NCBI RefSeq assembly: GCF_000620505.1
Contig: NZ_JIBC01000014.1
Span: 42,321 to 106,320 of the forward strand
Reading direction: 5' to 3'
Source of the DNA: Sulfitobacter sp. 20_GPM-1509m
GTDB lineage: Bacteria > Pseudomonadota > Alphaproteobacteria > Rhodobacterales > Rhodobacteraceae
DNA length: 64,000 nucleotides
The first letter of the stretch is position 1, and the number at the start of each line of letters is the position of its first letter. Shown in pieces: positions 1 to 8,577 of the stretch. The notes beneath the pieces were generated by a model. The model made no database searches, was not told where the DNA came from, and worked only from the letters and a program-made list of their open reading frames with translations. Made by a program: the position numbers and the translations under genes.

Positions 1-863
1 GCGTTGATATACATCGCAGGCACGCCAAAACGTTTGCCGCGCAGCGAGGTCCCCGCCAGCGCCGCATAGGACGCAGGCCGCACATCGGATGCACGGGGCA
101 GGCGCAGCCACGGTTGCGCGCGCCAGAAGTCGCCGCGTGTTTCGGGGTCGTCTGCCACGACCACGTCCAGCACCTCGAACAGGTCCGCCATGGTGCGCGT
201 GTGCGGAACAACAACGTCCATGGTCGGCACCAGCGGCCAGTTGCCCCGAACCGAGATCACGCCGCGGCTGGGCGTATAGGCGCAGAGCGCGTTGTTCGAC
301 GCAGGCGCGCGTCCGCTGGACCATGTTTCCTCGCCCAGACCGAAGGCGGCAAAGCTGGCGGTGGTCGCGGTGCCTGATCCGTTGGACGAACCAGAGGCAA
401 AGGCGGCTGTCAGGTAGTCGGCATTATAGGGCGATTCCGCGCGACCATAGACGCCGCGCTGCATCCCGCCATTGGCCATGGGTGGCATGTTGGTCAGACC
501 GATCAGCACCGCGCCGGCCTCGCGCAGCTGCGCGATGGCAAAGGCGTCGTCGTTGGCCTCCAGATCGGCAAAGGCGGGCGAGCCTGCAGCGACGGTCAAC
601 CCCTTGGCCTTGTAGCTGTCCTTGGCCGTGTAGGGGATGCCATCCAGCGGCCCGCGTGTCTGCCCAGCGGCGCGTCGCGCATCCGAAGCCGCGGCGTCGG
701 ACAGCGCATCGGGGTTCAGCACCGGCACCGCGTTCAGGCAAGGGCCGCTGCGGTCAAAGCGCGCGATACGGTCCAGGTAGGTTTCAACCAGCGCGACGCT
801 GGTGGTTTCACCTGTCTCCAACGCGGTGCGCAGGTCGGCGATTGTGGCCTCGACGACGTTCAT
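1..863 (-). CDS. Amidase-signature family hydrolase (C-terminal part outside window)
   Basis: Minus-strand reading frame that starts with ATG at 863 and runs off the left edge, so only about 287 N-terminal codons are visible. The amidase signature is recognisable: the catalytic lysine sits in TAKDSYKAKG (Lys near residue 81), the Ser-rich loop in SGSSNGSGT (about residues 157-164), and the nucleophile region in GEETWSSGR (Ser near 182). Amidases of this family use a Ser-cisSer-Lys triad to hydrolyse amides to acid and ammonia. The start codon overlaps the stop of the agmatine deiminase gene in an ATGA, so the two are co-translated. This suggests, by inference, that it may hydrolyse N-carbamoylputrescine or a related amide. 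The family is certain; the substrate is not. Confidence 0.88.
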   Translation of the reverse strand, partial: MNVVEATIADLRTALETGETTSVALVETYLDRIARFDRSGPCLNAVPVLNPDALSDAAASDARRAAGQTRGPLDGIPYTAKDSYKAKGLTVAAGSPAFADLEANDDAFAIAQLREAGAVLIGLTNMPPMANGGMQRGVYGRAESPYNADYLTAAFASGSSNGSGTATTASFAAFGLGEETWSSGRAPASNNALCAYTPSRGVISVRGNWPLVPTMDVVVPHTRTMADLFEVLDVVVADDPETRGDFWRAQPWLRLPRASDVRPASYAALAGTSLRGKRFGVPAMYIN

Positions 864-1891
864 TGCGTGCGGGGTTTGGGCTGTTGCTGGGTGATGCAAT
901 GCACGCCACCGCCACGGGCAAACAGTTCGGTTGCATCGACACCCACGATCTCGCGGCCCGGATAGGCGGCGGCCAATATCTCTTGCGCCTGTGCGTCGGC
1001 GCGCGGCTCGTTGAAGGCGCAGGCAATGACCGCCTCGTTGATGACCAGATGGTTCACATAGCTCCAGTCGACAGGGCCGTGGGCGTCGGTCTGGGTTTCC
1101 GGCGCGGGCAGGTCGATGATCTCGAAGCTGCGGCCCTGGGCGTCGGTTTCCTGCGCCAGTTGCGCGCGGATGTCCTGCATCACCTTATGGTCAGGATGGG
1201 CCGGGTCGCGCTGGTCGTGCAACAGGATCACGCCGGGCGACGGCATACAGGCGACAATGTCGACGTGCCCGCGCGTGCCAAAGGTTTCATAATCACGCTC
1301 AAGCCCGCGCGGCAGCCAGATCGCTTTGGTGGTGCCCAGCGTGCGCGCGATTTCCTCGGCCACGCGGGTGCGGTCGAGGTTGGGGTTGCGGCCGGGGTCC
1401 AGTTGCACGGTTTCGGTCAGCAGGATGGTGCCCTGACCGTCCACATGGATGCCGCCGCCTTCGTTCACCAGCAACGAGGGCACGACGGGGACACCTTCCA
1501 GATCGGCGATGAACCGCGCCAGATCACGGTCGTTGCCGCTGGCGGTCCAGTCGCCGCCACCCCAGCCGTTGAACACCCAGTCCACCGCCGCCAGCTTGCC
1601 GTCCGTGTCATGCACGAATGTCGGACCGGAATCGCGCATCCAGAAATCATCGATCGTGCGCTCGTGGATGGTGATTCCTGCCGACAACATCTGTTTGGCG
1701 CGCGCCATCTCGGTCGGGTCGACGACGATGGACACGGGCTGGAATTCAGCAATGGTGTTGGCCACATGGGCCCATGCGGCATAGCCTGCCTCGCGTTCGG
1801 TCAGGGTTTCACCCAGCGTCTGCCCCTCGCGCGGGAAGGCCATCCAGATGCGATCCTGAGGGGCGGTTTCTGCGGGCATAAGCCAGGACAT
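860..1891 (-). CDS. aguA: Agmatine deiminase
   Basis: Predicted 343-residue porphyromonas-type peptidylarginine deiminase/agmatine deiminase, which converts agmatine to N-carbamoylputrescine plus ammonia in putrescine formation or agmatine use. Visible motifs are FWMRDSGPTF near the N-terminal third, NEGGGIHVDG, TRGHVDIVA, and the C-terminal GGGVHCI whose Cys (about residue 332) is the expected nucleophile. Length fits the family. An in-frame ATG lies 12 codons upstream, but the ATG at 1891 has an AAAGGAA ribosome binding site about 7 bases before it and begins the conserved region, so I prefer it. The stop overlaps the amidase start, suggesting a two-step agmatine pathway in one operon. Confidence 0.93.
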   Translation of the reverse strand: MSWLMPAETAPQDRIWMAFPREGQTLGETLTEREAGYAAWAHVANTIAEFQPVSIVVDPTEMARAKQMLSAGITIHERTIDDFWMRDSGPTFVHDTDGKLAAVDWVFNGWGGGDWTASGNDRDLARFIADLEGVPVVPSLLVNEGGGIHVDGQGTILLTETVQLDPGRNPNLDRTRVAEEIARTLGTTKAIWLPRGLERDYETFGTRGHVDIVACMPSPGVILLHDQRDPAHPDHKVMQDIRAQLAQETDAQGRSFEIIDLPAPETQTDAHGPVDWSYVNHLVINEAVIACAFNEPRADAQAQEILAAAYPGREIVGVDATELFARGGGVHCITQQQPKPRTQ

Positions 1892-1972
1892 GAGGCGGTT
1901 CCTTTGGTTCGGTGGCGGGGCTTGCAACAGCCGCCCGCGTGATCCCCGAGGTTAGACGGATTTCGCCGGAGT

Positions 1973-1991
1973 GTGTAAAGTCCCTTTGCAC
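1973..1991. promoter_or_regulatory. Imperfect palindrome between divergent genes
   Basis: The sequence GTGTAAAGTCCCTTTGCAC has arms GTGnAAAG and CTTTnCAC around a 3-base centre, with 7 of 8 arm positions paired. It lies in the 195-bp region between the divergent agmatine deiminase and 3-hydroxyisobutyrate-dehydrogenase-like genes. The geometry fits a dimeric repressor site, but no regulator gene is adjacent. This is an inference from symmetry only. Confidence 0.3.
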
Positions 1992-2086
1992 CATTTGCCA
2001 CCAGCGCGGCCAATCACGGAACAGGGCGTTCCCTTTTGCCGTTCGCCGTGGTTCTGTCCGCGCGTAAACGAAAAGAGGTCAGTTGA

Positions 2087-2959
2087 ATGACAAAAGTCGG
2101 AATTATCGGCGTCGGGCTTATGGGGCACGGCATTGCAAAGAACATCCTGCAAAAGGGCTGGGACCTTGGCTTTTTGGACCACGTCGGCAACCAGCCCACG
2201 GAAGATCTGGTCGCACTGGGGGGTGTCGCATGGGACAACGCGGCCAAGCTGGCGGAAACCTGTGATATCCTGCTGCTCTGTGTGACCGGCACGCCGCAGG
2301 TCGAGGATGTGCTGGTCGGCAGCGGTGCTGCACTTGCGGCCCTGCGTCCGGGGGCGGTGGTTGTTGATTGCTCGACCGCGATCCCCAGTTCGACGCGTGC
2401 GCTGGCTGCACAAGTGCGCGAAAAAGGGTGCGATTTCGTTGATGCGGCCATGACCCGTACGCCCAAGGAAGCGGAAGAGGGACGGTTGAACCTGCTCGTT
2501 GGAGGGGAGGCCGCGACAATCGAACGGGTGCGGCCATTGTTCGACTGCTTTGCCGAGAACATCTTTGCCGCCGGTGGCGTCGGCAGCGGTCACCAATTGA
2601 AGCTGACGCACAATATCATCTCGCTGGGCACGGCGACGCTGATTGCCGAGGTGGCCGCCTGTGCCATCCAGGACGGCATGGACCCCGAGGCGATGGTCGA
2701 TTGCCTGCGCAAGGGCGGTGCCGGCGGCGTCGCGTTGGAGCGGGTAGCCCCTTATATCCTGGAAGGCAGCACCGACGCGCTGCGCTTCTCGATCCAGAAT
2801 GCGTTCAAGGACGCAGGCTACTACACGCAGATGGCCACGGAACTTGGCGCGGCCCGTTTGATGGCGCAGGCCGTGAACGATACGCTGGCCGGGCTGGTCG
2901 AACGCGGCAACGGCGAGGCGTTTGTGCCGGAACAGGTGTCGTTGCTGCAAAAGCCGTAA
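2087..2959 (+). CDS. NAD(P)-dependent beta-hydroxyacid dehydrogenase (3-hydroxyisobutyrate dehydrogenase family)
   Basis: A 290-residue protein with an N-terminal Rossmann motif IIGVGLMGHGI (residues 6-16), the substrate-binding stretch with RTPKEAEEGRLNLLVGG (124-140), and the catalytic lysine context GSGHQLKLTHN (Lys 172). These are the family hallmarks of 3-hydroxyisobutyrate, tartronate semialdehyde and related hydroxyacid dehydrogenases. Substrate cannot be fixed from sequence. An AAAGAGGT ribosome binding site precedes the ATG. It is followed 45 bases later by a MaoC-like acyl-CoA hydratase gene, so a role in branched-chain or dicarboxylic acyl-CoA metabolism is plausible but inferred. 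Confidence 0.87.
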   Translation: MTKVGIIGVGLMGHGIAKNILQKGWDLGFLDHVGNQPTEDLVALGGVAWDNAAKLAETCDILLLCVTGTPQVEDVLVGSGAALAALRPGAVVVDCSTAIPSSTRALAAQVREKGCDFVDAAMTRTPKEAEEGRLNLLVGGEAATIERVRPLFDCFAENIFAAGGVGSGHQLKLTHNIISLGTATLIAEVAACAIQDGMDPEAMVDCLRKGGAGGVALERVAPYILEGSTDALRFSIQNAFKDAGYYTQMATELGAARLMAQAVNDTLAGLVERGNGEAFVPEQVSLLQKP

Positions 2960-3004
2960 CGGGTGATCTGGTCTGACGGCTGTTTTGGCGGCAAAGGGGG
3001 AAAT

Positions 3005-3835
3005 ATGGACATTCAGCATCTGCGCAAGTGGATCGGGCGCACCGAGACACAATCCGAAGGGGTCACCCCGTCGCTGGTGCAGCGGTTCAACGCCACGTTC
3101 GACCGCGAGGGCGAGACGGGCGCGGGCAGCGCGGCGCCTCTGTTGGTGCATCTGTGTCTGGCGCCGCCCGCCGCCCCGACATCGCAACTGGGTCCTGACG
3201 GGCATCCGGCGCGCGGCGGCTTTTTGCCGCCCGTGCCCTTGCCTCGCCGGATGTGGGCAGGCGGGGCGTTCACCTTTCATGACGTGATCCGCGTGGGCGA
3301 AACGGTCACCCGCACTTCAACCATTCAGGATGTGGTGGTGAAAGAGGGCCGCAGCGGCACCTTGTGCTTTGTGACCGTGGTCCACGAGATTGACAGCGAC
3401 GGACGGGCGGTGCTGACAGAGCGGCAGGATATCGTGTATCGCGGGCCGGACCCTGAGGGTGCAGCGGCCAAAGCATTGCCTGCCGCACCGCATGGAGCGC
3501 ACCGGGTGCAGGTCAATCCATCAGCGGCGCTGTTGTTCCGCTATTCGGCGCTGACTTTTAACGGTCATCGCATCCACTATGACGCGCCCTATGTGCGCGA
3601 CGAGGAAGGCTATCCGGGATTGATCGTTCATGGCCCGATGCAGGCGACGATGCTGGCGCAGTTCGCGGAAACCATAAAGGGCGCGCCACCCGCCCAATTT
3701 GATTTCCGCAGCCTGTCGCCGCTGTTCGATGATGCCGATTTCACCTTGAACGCGACCGTGGAAGGCGAGGGTCTGAGGTTGTGGACAGCCTATGTTGACG
3801 GCCCCGTGGCGATGGAAGCCACGGCGACGTGGTGA
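3005..3835 (+). CDS. MaoC/FAS1-like acyl-CoA dehydratase, mesaconyl-C4-CoA hydratase type
   Basis: A 276-residue double hot-dog protein. The N-terminal half carries LPRRMWAGG (about 79-87), a stretch typical of the mesaconyl-C4-CoA/itaconyl-CoA hydratase type. The C-terminal half has the hydratase region FNGHRIHYD (185-193) with a catalytic-type His/Asp, followed by LIVHGPMQ (about 206-213). Such enzymes hydrate enoyl-CoA thioesters of dicarboxylic acids or act as 3-hydroxyacyl thioester dehydratases. An in-frame ATG at 2963 exists, but the ATG at 3005 has AAAGGGGG just upstream and begins the conserved domain. It probably shares a transcript with the preceding dehydrogenase gene. Confidence 0.82.
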   Translation: MDIQHLRKWIGRTETQSEGVTPSLVQRFNATFDREGETGAGSAAPLLVHLCLAPPAAPTSQLGPDGHPARGGFLPPVPLPRRMWAGGAFTFHDVIRVGETVTRTSTIQDVVVKEGRSGTLCFVTVVHEIDSDGRAVLTERQDIVYRGPDPEGAAAKALPAAPHGAHRVQVNPSAALLFRYSALTFNGHRIHYDAPYVRDEEGYPGLIVHGPMQATMLAQFAETIKGAPPAQFDFRSLSPLFDDADFTLNATVEGEGLRLWTAYVDGPVAMEATATW

Positions 3836-3881
3836 GAGGGGAACGAAGCCTCAATCCCTGAAGCTTGCGGTTTCAGACGCA

Positions 3882-4277
3882 TTAGTCGCAAGCGGTCGCT
3901 TCAATTTCGAACAGCAGACCCGGAATCGCCAGACGGGTCACGCCGACAAGGGTCATGGGCGGAGCACTTTGCGCAGCCCCGAACCGCTGCCCCAGCACGT
4001 CGAAGTTCTTCAGCGCCTCATCCACATCCGTGGCGTATATCCCAAGGCGGGTAACATTGCTCAGGTCCATGCCTGCGGAGGTCAGAACCGCCTCAAGGTT
4101 CTCCAGTGCCAGGCCAATCTGGCCGCGCATGTCGCCGGGATGTTGCGGGTTTCCGTTCGCATCAACGGCGGTTTGACCGGCGCAGACGACCTGGCGGCTT
4201 GCGCCTTGGATGACCTCGGCCTGATTGTAACCCAGCTTTAGCGACCAGTCCCATGGATTGACGGCGGTACGTTGCAT
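3882..4277 (-). CDS. RidA family (YjgF/YER057c/UK114) protein
   Basis: A 131-residue protein ending in the family pattern TRLAIPGLLFEIEATA. RidA-type proteins form trimers and hydrolyse reactive enamine/imine intermediates released by PLP enzymes; more distant members have other substrates. The start at 4277 is preceded by AAGGAG at good spacing, whereas a longer upstream frame lacks one. The gene is convergent with the MaoC-like gene and divergent from a WYL-domain regulator across an 87-bp intergenic region with an inverted repeat, so the regulator probably controls it. The family is clear; which RidA subgroup is not. Confidence 0.9.
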   Translation of the reverse strand: MQRTAVNPWDWSLKLGYNQAEVIQGASRQVVCAGQTAVDANGNPQHPGDMRGQIGLALENLEAVLTSAGMDLSNVTRLGIYATDVDEALKNFDVLGQRFGAAQSAPPMTLVGVTRLAIPGLLFEIEATACD

Positions 4278-4322
4278 GACAAAATTCTCCTTGTTGGGGG
4301 CAATGAAGAGTTTATGGAATTT

Positions 4323-4347
4323 AATGGTGCCAAAAGGTGTCACCATT
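4323..4347. promoter_or_regulatory. Inverted repeat, candidate operator for the WYL regulator
   Basis: Perfect 7-base arms AATGGTG and CACCATT are separated by 11 bases, all within the 87-bp gap between ridA and the divergent WYL regulator gene. It lies 17 bases before the regulator start codon, so binding could repress the regulator and control ridA. The symmetry is directly visible; the binding partner is inferred. Confidence 0.45.
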
Positions 4348-4364
4348 GATGCTATGCTGGTCAC

Positions 4365-5093
4365 ATGAACATTCGCACCCGTCATGACGCCATCGTGCGC
4401 AGCCTGCGCCGTTCCGGCACGGCAACGGTCGATGCGCTTGCCGTCGAGGTTGGCGCGTCGCGGCGCACGGTGTTGCGCGACATCGCCGCCCTTCGCGATC
4501 AGGGATTTGTCATCCATTCCGAGCCTGGACGCGGGGGCGGCCTGCAACTTGATCCACAATCCATGCAGACCACGGCGCGCCTTGCCGTGGTCGAGGTCTT
4601 TGCCCTGCTGATCAGCGTCGCGGCAATGCGAGCGGCCGGGTTCCTCCCGTTTTCGGGGCTTGCGGATGCGGGCCTTGCCAAGATCGAAAAGACCCTGCCC
4701 GCAGAAAAGATACGCGACCTGCGCCGTTTTCTGGACTGCCTGCACGTGGGAAAACTGTCGCCGCTTCAGGACTTGTCAGACATGGGGACGATCCACACCG
4801 ATCTGTTGCCTGCTTTCGAAACGGCGTTCCTGGACCGTCGTCACCTGAAGTTTGGGTATCGTGACGCCAAGGGGCGACAGACCTGCCGCGAAGTTGAACC
4901 ACAGGCGATGCTGATCCTGCCGCCGCTGTGGTATCTGGTGGGTTGGGACCCTGCGCGCGCGGACTTCAGGCATTTCCGCATGGACCGCATCAGTGCACCA
5001 ACCGTCGTCGAGGGCACAAAGTTTCGGCAACGCCACGTGCCGTTTGAAAAAGACGTGTGCCCCTACAGCAGTTTGCTTCAACGAAGCCCTTAA
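4365..5093 (+). CDS. YafY-type transcriptional regulator with HTH and WYL domains
   Basis: A 242-residue regulator. Residues 1-55 form a DeoR-like helix-turn-helix (ALAVEVGASRRTVLRDIAAL). A central region leads to a WYL ligand-sensing domain at about residues 150-205, with LKFGYRD, then LPPLWYLVGWD, then RHFRMDRIS, in the order usual for the family. WYL domains sense small ligands or nucleic acids and control DNA binding. The gene is divergent from ridA, and the inverted repeat at 4323-4347 lies just before its start, consistent with autoregulation and control of ridA. Confidence 0.88.
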   Translation: MNIRTRHDAIVRSLRRSGTATVDALAVEVGASRRTVLRDIAALRDQGFVIHSEPGRGGGLQLDPQSMQTTARLAVVEVFALLISVAAMRAAGFLPFSGLADAGLAKIEKTLPAEKIRDLRRFLDCLHVGKLSPLQDLSDMGTIHTDLLPAFETAFLDRRHLKFGYRDAKGRQTCREVEPQAMLILPPLWYLVGWDPARADFRHFRMDRISAPTVVEGTKFRQRHVPFEKDVCPYSSLLQRSP

Positions 5094-5205
5094 GCCGAGA
5101 GGCGATCCTGTTCTGGCAGGGACTGAAAAAGTGATTTGTGGTTTTCACCGGGGGGCAATTGACCACGCTCATGTCAAAGCCGTCTGACGTGCAATTTGGT
5201 GATAC

Positions 5206-5282
5206 TGGTCGGGCTGAGAGGATTCGAACCTCCGACCCCCTGCTCCCGAAGCAGGTGCGCTACCAGGCTGCGCTACAGCCCG
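5206..5282 (-). tRNA. tRNA-Pro (anticodon CGG)
   Basis: On the minus strand the 77-nt sequence begins CGGGCTG and ends CAGCCCG-A-CCA, giving a full 7-bp acceptor stem and an encoded CCA. The anticodon stem CCTGC/GCAGG closes the loop TTCGGGA, so the anticodon is CGG, reading CCG proline codons. The T-loop TTCGAAT is present. Frames translated through it are artefacts. Confidence 0.97.
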
Positions 5283-5350
5283 ACCGTGAGGCCGCGAGGT
5301 AGCCTCTTTGCCCATATTTGGCAAGTCTGAATCGCCATCGGCACCTGAAA

Positions 5351-6247
5351 TCAGGGGCGGCGTGCGGCGATGGGAGGCGTGATGGCCGCGCCGGGTTTGG
5401 CGCCCGCCTCGCGGAAAACGATATACAACCCCGAGCCGATGATCAGCGCAGCACCCAACAGCGTCTGCCCTTTGGGGTATTCGGAGAAGAACACGATGCC
5501 GAACAGTGTGCCCCAGATCAGCTGTGAATACTGCATCGGGGCAACCAGTGCCGCTTCGCCCCGTTTGAAGGCCTCGATCATGCACAGCATGGCCACGAAG
5601 GAAAACAGCGCAACGATTGCCAGCCCGCCAAAGGCCGGCCCGCTGACCGGTTCAAAGGTGAACGGCATGACTGCACCCAGCAGCACGATGATGCCCAGCA
5701 TCGGGTACAGGATCATCAGCGGCAGCCGTTCCGAGCCGCCGATGCGGCGGGATGAGATGTGGACCATCGCGTTGCCGATGGCCGAGGCCAGCGCCGCAGC
5801 ATGGCCAATGTTCAGCGTGTTGGTGTCGGGACGCAGCACCACCAGCACGCCGGCCAGTCCCACCAGCACCGCCGTGGCACGCCGCCAGCGCAGCACCTCG
5901 CCCAGCAGCGGGACCGCCAGCAGGGTGACCAACAGGGGTGCCGCAAACAGGATCGTATAGGCCTCGGCCAGCCGCAGAACCAGAAACGCATAGAATGCGC
6001 CCAGCGTTGCCACCATCACCGCCACGACGCGGATCGCCATCCACAGCGGGTTGGCGGGACGCAGGGTGCCGGGGGTGGCGTCGCGGATCAACAGCAGGAC
6101 GACATATGGCAGACCCAGCAGATAGGCAAAGAACGCGATCTGCACGGCGGGCAGCGTGTCGCCCAGCCATTTGATGATCGCATCATGAGCGGAATAGATC
6201 AGACAGCCCAGCAGGGCGATCAGGATGCCTTGGATATTGCGCGACAT
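5351..6247 (-). CDS. EamA/DMT-superfamily transporter
   Basis: A 298-residue, very hydrophobic protein with about ten membrane segments arranged as two EamA repeats (residues about 5-140 and 150-290). The N-terminus contains SAHDAIIKWLG, common in the S-adenosylmethionine-uptake/RhaT-like DMT group found in Alphaproteobacteria. It sits in the inner membrane and most likely exports or exchanges a metabolite; the substrate cannot be deduced. An AAGAGGT ribosome binding site lies upstream of the ATG. The gene is downstream of leuB on the same strand, with a hairpin between them, so it is probably an independent unit. Confidence 0.88.
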   Translation of the reverse strand: MSRNIQGILIALLGCLIYSAHDAIIKWLGDTLPAVQIAFFAYLLGLPYVVLLLIRDATPGTLRPANPLWMAIRVVAVMVATLGAFYAFLVLRLAEAYTILFAAPLLVTLLAVPLLGEVLRWRRATAVLVGLAGVLVVLRPDTNTLNIGHAAALASAIGNAMVHISSRRIGGSERLPLMILYPMLGIIVLLGAVMPFTFEPVSGPAFGGLAIVALFSFVAMLCMIEAFKRGEAALVAPMQYSQLIWGTLFGIVFFSEYPKGQTLLGAALIIGSGLYIVFREAGAKPGAAITPPIAARRP

Positions 6248-6311
6248 GGGATGACCTCTTGGAACCTGCGTTCGGCTTGGCCGGATTCTCGGGGATCTTC
6301 AAGGGGTCGGA

Positions 6312-6342
6312 TGCGTGCCCGCGCCGGATGGGCGGGCACGCA
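6312..6342 (-). terminator. Strong GC hairpin after leuB
   Basis: Arms TGCGTGCCCGC and GCGGGCACGCA form an 11-bp stem with a 9-base loop just past the leuB stop at 6354. No clear T-run follows in the minus-strand sense, so it may be an intrinsic terminator of low efficiency or an RNA-stabilising 3' hairpin. Confidence 0.45.
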
Positions 6343-6353
6343 AGGGATTTCGC

Positions 6354-7460
6354 TTAGAGCGAGGCGTCGAGTGCTGCCAGAATGGCGTCGCCCATGCCGG
6401 TGGTCGAAACGGGTGTCACACCTTCTTCGCCCAGCAGGTCGGCAGTGCGCACACCATCGGCCAGTACCTTTTCAACGGCGGCTTCCAGACGGGCAGCTTC
6501 TTCGCCCTGATCAAAGCTGTAGCGCAGCGCCATGGCAAAGCTGAGGATGCAGGCGATCGGGTTTGCCTTGCCCTGACCCGCAATGTCGGGTGCCGAGCCG
6601 TGTACCGGTTCGTACAGCGCCTTGGGGCGGCCATCTGCGTTCGGTGCGCCCAGGCTGGCCGAGGGCAGCATGCCCAGGCTGCCGGTCAGCATCGCGGCGC
6701 AGTCGGACAGGATGTCACCGAACAGGTTGTCGGTCACGATCACATCGAACTGTTTGGGCGCACGCACCAGCTGCATCGCGCCGTTGTCGGCGTACATATG
6801 GGTCAGTTCGACATCGGGGTAATCGGTGTCGCGTACCTTTTGCACGACTTCACGCCACAGGATGCCGCTTTCCATCACGTTGGCCTTTTCCATCGAACAG
6901 ACCTTGTTGTTGCGACGGCGGGCCAGTTCAAAGGCCGAGCGCGCAACGCGGTCGATCTCGGATTCGGTGTAGCGTTGCGTGTTGATGCCGACGCGTTCGT
7001 TGCCTTCTTCGAAGATGCCGCGCGGCTCGCCGAAATAGACGCCCGAGGTCAGTTCGCGCACGATCATGATGTCCAGACCGGCCACGATGTCCTTTTTCAG
7101 CGACGAGAAGTCGGCCAGCGCGTCAAAGCATTGCGCCGGGCGCAGGTTCGAGAACAGGTCCATTTCCTTGCGCAGGCGCAGCAGGCCACGCTCGGGTTTT
7201 ACGCTGAAATCGAGGTTGTCGTATTTCGGCCCGCCCACGGCGCCCAGCAGGACGGCGTCGACTTGCAGGGCCTTGGCCATCGTATCGTCGTGCAGCGGCG
7301 TGCCGTGCTTGTCATAGGCACAGCCGCCGACAAGGTCTTCTTCCACGTCAAAGGCCAGATCACGCTTGGCACCGAACCAGTCGATGATGCGTTTCACTTC
7401 GGTCATGACCTCCGGGCCAATGCCGTCCCCGGGAAGGATCAACAGGGAAGGGTTCGACAT
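6354..7460 (-). CDS. leuB: 3-isopropylmalate dehydrogenase
   Basis: A 368-residue enzyme of leucine biosynthesis that oxidatively decarboxylates 3-isopropylmalate with NAD+. Visible family motifs: [11 protein letters not shown] at the N-terminus, [13 protein letters not shown] in the nucleotide/substrate loop, [10 protein letters not shown], and the metal-binding [10 protein letters not shown]. Length matches LeuB. It lies downstream of leuC and leuD on the same strand but is separated from leuD by two unrelated genes, a split arrangement I recall from Rhodobacterales. Confidence 0.97.
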   Translation of the reverse strand: MSNPSLLILPGDGIGPEVMTEVKRIIDWFGAKRDLAFDVEEDLVGGCAYDKHGTPLHDDTMAKALQVDAVLLGAVGGPKYDNLDFSVKPERGLLRLRKEMDLFSNLRPAQCFDALADFSSLKKDIVAGLDIMIVRELTSGVYFGEPRGIFEEGNERVGINTQRYTESEIDRVARSAFELARRRNNKVCSMEKANVMESGILWREVVQKVRDTDYPDVELTHMYADNGAMQLVRAPKQFDVIVTDNLFGDILSDCAAMLTGSLGMLPSASLGAPNADGRPKALYEPVHGSAPDIAGQGKANPIACILSFAMALRYSFDQGEEAARLEAAVEKVLADGVRTADLLGEEGVTPVSTTGMGDAILAALDASL

Positions 7461-7525
7461 GGGTTTTCTCCTCGGAAAATTGGGTTGAAAGGGGCGTAGC
7501 GCGACGGGTTGGAAGCGTCAAGTTG

Positions 7526-8551
7526 TCACCGTGCGAGGTCGACCCAGACAAGGCGGTGGCGGCTGGCCGTGGCAACGGTTTCGGCCAGCGGATCGGCAGA
7601 CAGCGGCCACAGCACGCCGCTGTCTGTGACAGTCCAGTCAGAGGAGGGCAGGACATAGTCGGCGCGTAGGTTGCCCGGTGTCGGATCGTCCCAGTCTGCG
7701 GTGTCGGTGGCATCGCCTCCCGCTGCCGCACCGGCGCTGGTGGGGGCCGGATCGGTCAGGCGCGGATCGTCCAGCAGCGCGCGCATCACATGGCGGTGGC
7801 CGTCGCCCGCGTCGGGGTCCAGATTGGCATCGCCCAACAGCACAAGGCGGTCGGTGACCACCGGGCCGAAAGCGCCGTCCAGATAGAGCTGCCAGAACCG
7901 CGTTTCATCGGCGTTGCGCAGGCCGTTGCGGTCCTCGGGGCCGTCAAAGACGGGCGGGGTGGCGTGATAGGTCAGCAGGGTGATGCGGCCAGTGTCCGGC
8001 ACATCTATGGGGACGACCCAGTGGCCGGTGGTGGAGAGGCGCTGGGCGGCTTGTGCCTCGGCGCTGGGAAATGGGCCCGCGTCCGTGCGGGGCAGGGTGG
8101 CGTCCGGCAGATCGGTCCACAGCAGTCCAGAGAAGTCGCGCACATCGTCGCGGGCCACCGGGTAACGCGAGAGGATTGCCATGCCGCCCTGACCCGAGAA
8201 TGCGCCAAAGCCCTGCGCATCGCGTTGCCCGCCCAGACGGCCATCGCCGTCCATATCCAGCCCCGTGGCCATGCCCGTGTTGGGGCGCAGTGCAAACTGG
8301 TGAGGATAGTGCAGGCCCCTGGCCTCGAGCGCCTTGGCAAAGGCAGCCAGTGCCGCGCCGGTCAGGTCATAGTCGAACCCCTGCAACGCCACGATGTCGG
8401 GCCGCGCGTGGATCAGAACAGTGATCACCGCGTTGATCTGTGTATCCTCGCCACCAGTGATGTCACGCAACAGCAACCCGGGGCCCCTGCGGGCCAGTTC
8501 GGTATTGTAGGTGGCAATGCGCAGGCTGTCGGCAACTGCGGGCAGGGCCAT
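7526..8551 (-). CDS. Probably secreted endonuclease/exonuclease/phosphatase-family protein
   Basis: An EEP-fold phosphodiesterase of about 340 residues. Motifs in order: IATYNTEL, DIVALQGFDYD, LLGDANLDPDAGDG, LRADYVLPSSD and SRHRLVWVDL, matching the metal and catalytic residues of DNase-I-like enzymes. The start is uncertain. The first ATG in the conserved frame is at 8551, but ten codons further upstream (to about 8581) extend it into a signal-peptide-like stretch, LIPWVCALALMALPAVAD, whose only initiation option is a CTG overlapping the upstream stop as CTGA. I annotate the ATG and flag the alternative. Substrate unknown; probably periplasmic or extracellular. Confidence 0.75.
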   Translation of the reverse strand: MALPAVADSLRIATYNTELARRGPGLLLRDITGGEDTQINAVITVLIHARPDIVALQGFDYDLTGAALAAFAKALEARGLHYPHQFALRPNTGMATGLDMDGDGRLGGQRDAQGFGAFSGQGGMAILSRYPVARDDVRDFSGLLWTDLPDATLPRTDAGPFPSAEAQAAQRLSTTGHWVVPIDVPDTGRITLLTYHATPPVFDGPEDRNGLRNADETRFWQLYLDGAFGPVVTDRLVLLGDANLDPDAGDGHRHVMRALLDDPRLTDPAPTSAGAAAGGDATDTADWDDPTPGNLRADYVLPSSDWTVTDSGVLWPLSADPLAETVATASRHRLVWVDLAR

Positions 8552-8577
8552 GAGCGCAAGGGCGCAGACCCAGGGGA

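Noticed and set aside
89..1942. 617-codon plus-strand frame
   Set aside because: Antisense to the clear amidase and agmatine deiminase genes; Arg/Pro-rich composition typical of a GC-rich shadow frame.
5169..5585. 138-codon minus-strand frame
   Set aside because: Runs through tRNA-Pro ([21 protein letters not shown] is a tRNA artefact) and the end of the EamA gene.
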